From positions 4,712,001 through 4,776,000 of the forward strand of contig JALGAS010000006.1 of the NCBI GenBank assembly GCA_023078685.1: a stretch of DNA of 64,000 bases, given 5' to 3'. The DNA is from Neopestalotiopsis rosae (Eukaryota; Ascomycota; Sordariomycetes; Amphisphaeriales; Sporocadaceae). The notes below the pieces were generated by a model. The model was given only the letters and a program-made list of their open reading frames with translations, ran no database searches and was not told the DNA's origin. The position numbers and the translations under genes were made by a program. This document shows, piece after piece, positions 58,104 to 64,000 of this stretch; positions within the stretch are counted from its first letter, which is position 1; each line of letters starts with the position of its first letter.

Positions 58104-60031
58104 TTAAATAAGTGTACCCTTGTTTTGCTTCCTGTCAACGTTATAGTTCTTCCAAATGGCAATTGCAGGGATTGCGAGAACAAGAACGCAGGTGGCGGAA
58201 ATGGAGTTCATCTTTTGACTCTGGCCCCAAGCATAGTTGATAGCGTCGCGAGTCTCAGACCCGACTGGATACGCAAGCTGAGTGAGGTAACCGCCGGCGT
58301 AAATATCGGTCCAGTTGGCCTGAGTTTCGGCGGGGAGGCGGCTGAGCAATGCTTGAGGAAACGTGTTTTGGTAGACAGCGGCAGTGACGGCAGAACCAAT
58401 GGCGCCACCAAGACCCGAAGACAATCCCAAAATGGCCAGCATCATGGGCACACCATCGCGATCAGCGGCGGCCATGACAGCCATGTCCTCGCCAATGACC
58501 AAGGTACCACCAGCGACCGCAATAAGGATTTGACACATGACAATGAAGCCAATATTGGCGTCCTCGCCACGGAAGCGAATCATGAGACCAGCACCCAGAA
58601 ACATGAGCGGTAGGCCAAAGAACAAGCAAGCATATTTGAAGTGCTTGGTCCAACGGATGTAGAAACCAAAGACAACACCCCAGAAGCAGGATCCAATGTT
58701 GTAGATCTGCGTCATGTAGCCAGTGTCGGAGATGCTGAGGTCGTAGACAACCATGATGAAGTAGTAAAAGTATGTGTCCCAACTGTAGAAGCTGTAGTAG
58801 AGAATCGCAGACAGCGAGCAGGCGCCCAGGACCGTGCGCTTTTTGAACAGCTCCCACCGGATAAAGTGAGCCCTGGTGCCATGCTTTTCCCAAGCAGCAA
58901 AGACGAAGAAGAGACAGAAGCCAATGACGACCATGGTGATAAAGGTTGCTGACTTGAACCCGGCACGTCCATTACTGGTCAAGCTAAAGGGCAGCAAGAA
59001 CAAGATAAAGGCGGCCATGAGAAGGAATGCTCCGATGATATCAAACTCGTGGAAATAGTGCTGAATTGACTGCAAGGTAGTGCGGCCACTGGGCGTTCTC
59101 GTGAACAAGCCTTGCTTTGCAGCCTTGACTTGGAAAAACTGGGCAAGTGAGTCTGGGATCAGATAATATGCGTAGTTGGGAGACGTACCTTAAATATGAC
59201 AGCCAGGGGAGTGAAGACGAAGAACATGATGACAGCGAAAGAACCAATCGTGATCCTCCAGGTTGTCATGGTGAGGAAAGATTGGGCGGCGAGCGGTCCG
59301 GTAAATGCAGTGCAGATGAAAGGTGTGCTGACAAAGGCAAAGGCAAAAGCGCGATTCCGTAGTCCAGACGTATCAGCCACGAATACGTCCATAATAAAGT
59401 AGACGGCGTCATAGCCGATCCAGTACAAGACATAGCCAGCAGCGAAGCCATTCGCATCTTTGCAGGAAGCAATAACGATGATGCCAAGGAGGTAGACCGC
59501 CTCAAAAACCAGGAACCCCTCGGCACGACCCCACAAATTGAGCATCTTTGCAATTGGCAGCTTCAAGACGCTGCCGATAATGGCCGACAAGATGTAGGCA
59601 GTCGTGATTTCTGGGGCCGTGGAGAAGTCCGAGTACGCCAAATACATGACATTGCTCAGAATGGACTGCTGGAGAGCGAGCATAAAGAAACAGACCCAGA
59701 TCCTAGAGAGAGTGTGAGCGATGAACTGGGCTGTGAGCTCTTCAACTACTCACCAACCATAGGTCGCCAATACGGCACGCCGCGACCACACCAGAGCTGC
59801 TGCTTCGGCTTTTCGCTGACCGATTTGCGCATCGGCCGTCACGGAATCAGGATGCTCATTGACTTCATGCTCATTTCTCTCTTCCAGACTAATGCTGTCC
59901 GAGTTGTCGTTGGACGCCGCGACATTGGAAGATCCCGTCTTTTCATCGGCCTCTGGCACTCGACTCGTCGCAATGTCGTGAGCGACGCGACCATCTTTGC
60001 GGCCTCGGATCATGTCTAGGACAGCAGGCAT
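58104..60031 (-). CDS. MFS siderophore-iron transporter (ARN/SIT type)
   Basis: Model complement(join(58104..59138, 59189..59702, 59754..60031)), 608 residues. The N-terminal 85 residues are hydrophilic and acidic. About 14 membrane segments follow, as in the siderophore:proton symporter family (TC 2.A.1.16). Suggestive stretches: [57 protein letters not shown] (from KRTVLG), [19 protein letters not shown] and a late loop [19 protein letters not shown], a typical extracytosolic loop of Sit1/Arn transporters. Members take up ferric siderophores at the plasma membrane or in vesicles. Both introns (51 and 50 nt) keep phase. The frame upstream of the ATG at 60031 has only a TTG start; a second Met lies at 60013. 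Three exact ATCTGATAA iron-repressor motifs sit upstream, matching the assignment. Confidence 0.88.
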
Positions 60032-60324
60032 CCTGAATAGTTTTAAATGGTTCCTGCACCAAAAAAAGGAAGACAATACATAACAATGCTACACGTCAGG
60101 TATTGACAGAGAACAAACAGTGACAACAAGGGACTGCGCCTGTAGTATTATATCTACACTTGGCGGCTGGGAATAATTCAGAGCACGGTGGTTCCCTCCA
60201 AGCGGAGTTGGCTGCTGCCGCTATTTCCCACGGATTCGGCGCTCTCCACTGATTAGATCCACCACATGGCGACGGGGTGCTAGGCCCACTTTACCACAAC
60301 AAGGCAAGTGAGGGTGCCAAGAGG

Positions 60325-60333
60325 ATCTGATAA
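60325..60333 (+). promoter_or_regulatory. SreA-type GATA motif ATCTGATAA (site 1)
   Basis: Exact match to ATCWGATAA, the extended binding motif of fungal iron-responsive GATA repressors (SreA/SRE/Urbs1), 294 bp before the siderophore-transporter start codon. Confidence 0.55.
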
Positions 60334-60819
60334 ATAAATGGGCAGACCCTGCAGCCAGTTTCTGTGGCATTTGGTTGGTCACTTGTGCGAGGTCCCAAGA
60401 CAAGACGGACCGTAAATCTCTGCCCACTACAAATGGCCTGATCAAGAGAAAAATTCTGTTTCGCCTCGAATTGGAAGTCTAGAGGTGCACCACGACGGCC
60501 CGGCGCGAATATACTGGCCACTAGAATTCACACTGCACATCTATAGCTCGGCTGTCGGTAACGTTGCAAGCCTTGAAGCTGCCCTTGCCTGTCAGCACGT
60601 TACACAATAGCTTGTCCTCATGGCCCAGGACAATGGGAATAAAGTTGCCACTCGCTTCTCGCACCAAGGCTGATCATTAGTGATCACCTTCACGTTGGCG
60701 TCAACACATGGCTTTGCGACAGCCCTACCATTTGCGCGTTCTCATGGTCCACCATGACCAAGTTCAATTCCAAAAGGATAGAGCACTTTGTTGACGGGAG
60801 TGGACAATTCCGGTGAAGC

Positions 60820-60828
60820 TTATCAGAT
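60820..60828 (-). promoter_or_regulatory. SreA-type GATA motif ATCTGATAA (site 2)
   Basis: TTATCAGAT on the plus strand, an exact ATCWGATAA on the minus strand, 789 bp before the transporter start codon. Confidence 0.45.
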
Positions 60829-61460
60829 CCGGCAGTGCCACCGGGCTCTAGGCGCAGGTTGGCCGAGTCGCGAGCGCTGAATCCACTAAATCTTGCCCAC
60901 CACGTACGCTGGGCTAAGAGCTCTGCTGCATGTAATAGTGTACCGAGGCACTGGTAAGCTTGCAACAAGGACCCTCTGGTGTTATTGCGCTTGTTATTCT
61001 TGGAACAATAAGATTTGGAGTACTTTCCTCCTAGGTTACTGAAGTCGAAAATATCTGGGTGACTGGGTTCGTTGCCTCATGAACACGAGCCACTGCATAT
61101 ACCTCCAATGTACCCAAGGTCACTTTTCTGATCCTCTTTCAAGAGACTGCGACTGTCACCTCTGGGATGATTGCAACAGAAAAATATTCGTCTCTTGACT
61201 AGGTTGTTGACCAAACTAGCAACCGTAGGAACCCGACTGCCAGTAACCAGGCCAGGCTGGTCGGGCCCGAAAAGGGCAAGGAAACGTCAGCTACCAGGAC
61301 AACCATGTCCATATGATCACGAAGGATTGACAATTCAAGACTATTCATTAGCATTTCGCAGGGGTTTGACAGCGACGTCGGCCGTGGTTCGGAATCTGTC
61401 CAACCGGGTCAGGACCAGTGGGACGTTGAACGGGGTACCCGACATCCATGTCACGATCTA

Positions 61461-61469
61461 ATCTGATAA
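61461..61469 (+). promoter_or_regulatory. SreA-type GATA motif ATCTGATAA (site 3)
   Basis: Exact ATCWGATAA, about 1.43 kb before the transporter start codon. The distance is long for a promoter site, so the functional weight is lower. Confidence 0.35.
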
Positions 61470-63257
61470 GACTGCACGAAGATCTAATCTGACTATACAA
61501 GATGCATACTCTGACTGACAACGAGGAGAAAGATGAAGATGAACTGTCTGCTGTCGACCTTGGATCCTCGAATCTGGCTGAGAAGCTGTTCCCTGTATGA
61601 ATGAATAATCAGGACTGAATTCGTTGGAACAAACCGCCGCCAGCTTCCAGTGAACATTACCAGGCCCACCCCTCTTAAAAGCGAGGCCAACATGTGGGTG
61701 ACACCTGCATGCCATGCACTTGAAGCATGAATTCTCGCGGCATCTTCCAGGAAGGGACCACGCAATTGATGCACCCATTTGATTCTGAACTACAACCAAG
61801 ACTGCTCGTGCCAAGTACCGACACACCCAAATCTTTCATGTCATGATCATCAGAACCATGACCCGAATACCCGAATCAAGCACTGAATCTCGAGCAAAGC
61901 CCCGCATGCTGGGAGCATGCGATGTTCTCACAGAAAACTATTTGCCCTTTCCGCTCGGGCTGCTGAATTGCGTCGGAGCTCTTTGTTCGTCTGCCGTTCT
62001 CTTGGAGCACATAGAAACGATCACGAAGATCGATCAATTGGAAACTGCTCGGCCCTTTCGCATGGATATTGCAAATCATGTCCCCTAGTGCTGGCAGATC
62101 CAGACACTTTTACCTGGGTGCAGATAGCTCCTGCGTCCCTGCGGTCCGTGTTGCTTCGTCCATCGTACATTACAACCCAGAGATACTCGACAGATGCTTG
62201 GGACATGTTGCTGGACCCCGACACTGTACCTTGAAGATCTAAGTATAGACACAACCCTGAAAGATCCTTCCAATATACCACTGTTACTGTCTCGAAAGCC
62301 ATTCGGACACAATGACGTCCAAACACTTTTAGGCACCATCAACATCTATCACGCATATTTTGCTATAGAAGTGGACGGGCAGGCCTTTGGTTCAATTTTG
62401 TCTCGAGAAAGACTGTCCTCACGATCGTCGGGATGCTTACCTCTGCCTCATAATTGTCGTTTCTAGATCAAGCGACCAACTCGCCTCAAAGACTGGGGCG
62501 AGCCATCAGAATTTGGGTTCAAATTACCAAGCTGATAGCGCCTAAATGGCCCCCGCAACCTTTGCCATCACAATTCTGGTGCATTGTAGCTGGCAACAAG
62601 TGACGGATTACTTCCACCGGGCATCCTCTCGTCACCCTTCTCTATTATCTTTTTGGAACACTTTCTTCTTCTGCACATTTACTTGCTGGTACCCTACTTT
62701 CCCGAGTTCAATCTCTATGGCTTGCAAATCGACTCTGGTCGACCAGACATTTACCCAGCCCTTCATTTTTCAACAACACAGGACAGCTCCAGGTGCAGGT
62801 CAAATCATACAACGGCGCATTGCTCATTTCATACGATCACGTTGGATTAGGGAGAAATTTGTCAAGGTCTCGTACCATTTGCAACGGAATATCGCTCTGT
62901 AGGAAACAGTTTGAATCAAAGCTCAAATAGAGGTCTTCATTACACATAAGCTCAACTATAAAGTGCCATGCATTGCAGTCCGGTATGTTTTCAGGCCGTC
63001 TCAAACGCAGATGCCCTGAACCCACTGTGATGTCTCATTGCAACACATTACTTGTGCTCATTTGCATGTCTTATTGCATCCATTGCTCATACCCATTGCC
63101 ATGTATCAGTTCAATCCATTGCTCATGCCCATTGCAATTCAATGCATTCGATAAGCATCAATCTTTCGCTTCAATACCATCCAAGCCACCCTGCTTAGTA
63201 TCTAGCTCGCATTCACTTGTTGGCTTTCAGCATCTCCTGCTGTGCTGTAGTTATCTT

Positions 63258-64000
63258 TTACAGTTCAGTGATTGTCTTCTGCAGTTCAGTGATTGTCTTC
63301 TGCAGTTCATTCTTCTTCTGCAGTTCAATGATTGTCTTCTGCAGTTCATTCTGCTTCTGCTGATGTTCTTTCTGAATCCGCTGATGTTCTTTCTGAATTT
63401 GCTGCAGTTTGTTAAGCTGTCGTATTTTCTGTAAGCAAGTGACTGCATGAGGAAGAATCAGACGAACATACAATGATATCGAACTGGTGCTCGGCATTGT
63501 CCTTGCCCAAGGTAGCAGAGACTTCTATCTTGCTTATAGCAGACCGCTGGTTGCCAAAGGAAGTGGCAGTAGATGCGGTAGCAGTCTGCTCTTCAACAGC
63601 AACAGGTGCCTGGGCTTTGGCTGCGGCGGGGGCATTGCTTGTTGCGCTCTGGTCGATCATGGTGCTAGCCGAGGATGACTTGGTATCCTTGACCTTGGAC
63701 GCCTCCTTGGCCTTCTTCTTCTTTTCCTTGAGCTCCTTGACATAGTCCCATGCCTTATCGTACGCAGCATGGCATCTTTCGAGCCAAATTGCGACAAACT
63801 AGTCTCAACATTAGAAATCAATTTCAATTTGCTATGGATGACATACCGTATTGCCAGGGTCATATACCCAGAACTCCTTGCCGTCTTGTGTGACGCTGCG
63901 AACGCAGTTCTCTGCGATCATTTCCACTCTGGCTTCGTCCATGGCCTTCTTAAGGGCGTCAAGCTCGTCGTCATTTGGGACTGGGACATATTTAAGTCCG
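63258..64000 (-). CDS. Unrecognised coiled-coil protein (5' partial)
   Basis: Model complement(join(63258..63428, 63472..63798, 63847..>64000)); the gene enters from the right edge, so its N-terminus is missing. 216 residues are visible. The first part (GLKYVPVPNDDELDALKKAM to VYDPGN) is globular-looking and Lys/Glu-rich. A helix with a run of lysines (ELKEKKKKAKEASKVK), an Ala/Ser/Thr-rich linker and finally a coiled coil follow. The C-terminal 57 residues are heptads such as IQKEHQR, IQKEHQQ and LQKTITE, encoded by 18- and 21-bp repeats, ending TITEL. Both introns (48 and 43 nt) have GT/AG ends and keep phase; the second is short, and reading through it is also possible in another frame. 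I do not recognise the family. Confidence 0.65.
63261..63401. repeat. Tandem 18/21-bp repeats encoding coiled-coil heptads
   Basis: On the plus strand: 63261-63281 and 63282-63302 are identical 21-mers starting CAGTTCAGTGATTG; 63303-63320 is an 18-bp variant, 63321-63341 a 21-bp variant and 63342-63359 an 18-bp variant. Two 21-bp units starting CTGATGTTCTTTCTGAAT follow at 63360-63380 and 63381-63401. The 21-bp units equal one heptad each. Confidence 0.9.

Larger units (their letters stand above)
60032..63257. other. Long upstream region of the siderophore-transporter gene
   Basis: 3.2 kb without a supported gene. It holds three ATCWGATAA motifs and a weak TATA-like TATAAT about 115-125 bp before the transporter ATG. 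Frames up to 122 codons (for example minus 61458-61826) show no domain. Short CATTGC-rich repeats lie at 63040-63145. Confidence 0.45.

Noticed and set aside
1..64000. Search by eye for CRISPR arrays, transposon ends, rRNA, U6 or 5S genes
   Set aside because: No regularly spaced repeats, long terminal repeats, transposase/reverse transcriptase motifs or conserved RNA sequences were seen; CRISPR is not expected in a fungal genome.

Overview
This window is from a filamentous ascomycete. The genes have short introns of about 43-130 nt with GT...AG ends and branch points such as TACTAAC. The protein set is typical of Pezizomycotina: a HET-domain protein, a GH115 glucuronidase, a DUF4360 secreted protein, GMC oxidoreductases and a siderophore-type MFS carrier. 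The style suggests Sordariomycetes, perhaps Hypocreales, but that placement is inference. I resolved 21 genes, two of them cut by the window ends and one carrying a frameshift. Most exon/intron models below were built by hand and keep the reading frame across every junction.

Left part (1-7.2 kb): the 3' part of a zinc alcohol dehydrogenase, an SQT1/AAMP-like WD40 ribosome-assembly chaperone, a secreted endo-polygalacturonase and a secreted CAP (PR-1/SCP) protein. A gene-poor stretch of about 10.6 kb follows (7.2-17.8 kb); I can support no gene in it.

Core block (17.8-40.5 kb): a secreted GH115 alpha-glucuronidase, the complex I subunit NDUFA8/NUO-20.8 divergent from nucleoporin NUP54/57, a very small TOM5 gene, the mitochondrial glycine decarboxylase P protein, a stand-alone type-I glutamine-synthetase-like enzyme, an SDR, and a divergent pair encoding mitochondrial 2-methylisocitrate lyase and 2-methylcitrate synthase. 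That pair covers two steps of the methylcitrate cycle for propionyl-CoA.

Accessory block (42-64 kb): a DUF4360 secreted protein, a GMC oxidoreductase with a one-base frameshift, a HET-domain protein divergent from a FAD monooxygenase, a second intact secreted GMC oxidoreductase, a reticulon-like protein with a long repeat-bearing tail, a butanediol-dehydrogenase-like ADH, and a siderophore-iron-transporter-like MFS protein. Three perfect ATCTGATAA iron-regulator (SreA-type GATA) motifs lie upstream of the transporter. An unrecognised coiled-coil protein, whose heptads are encoded by 21-bp tandem repeats, runs off the right edge.

I saw no transposon, rRNA, tRNA or CRISPR array. The points most worth a second look are the iron-motif cluster, the reticulon with 11-residue repeats, the methylcitrate gene pair, the frameshifted GMC gene and the heptad-encoding repeat.
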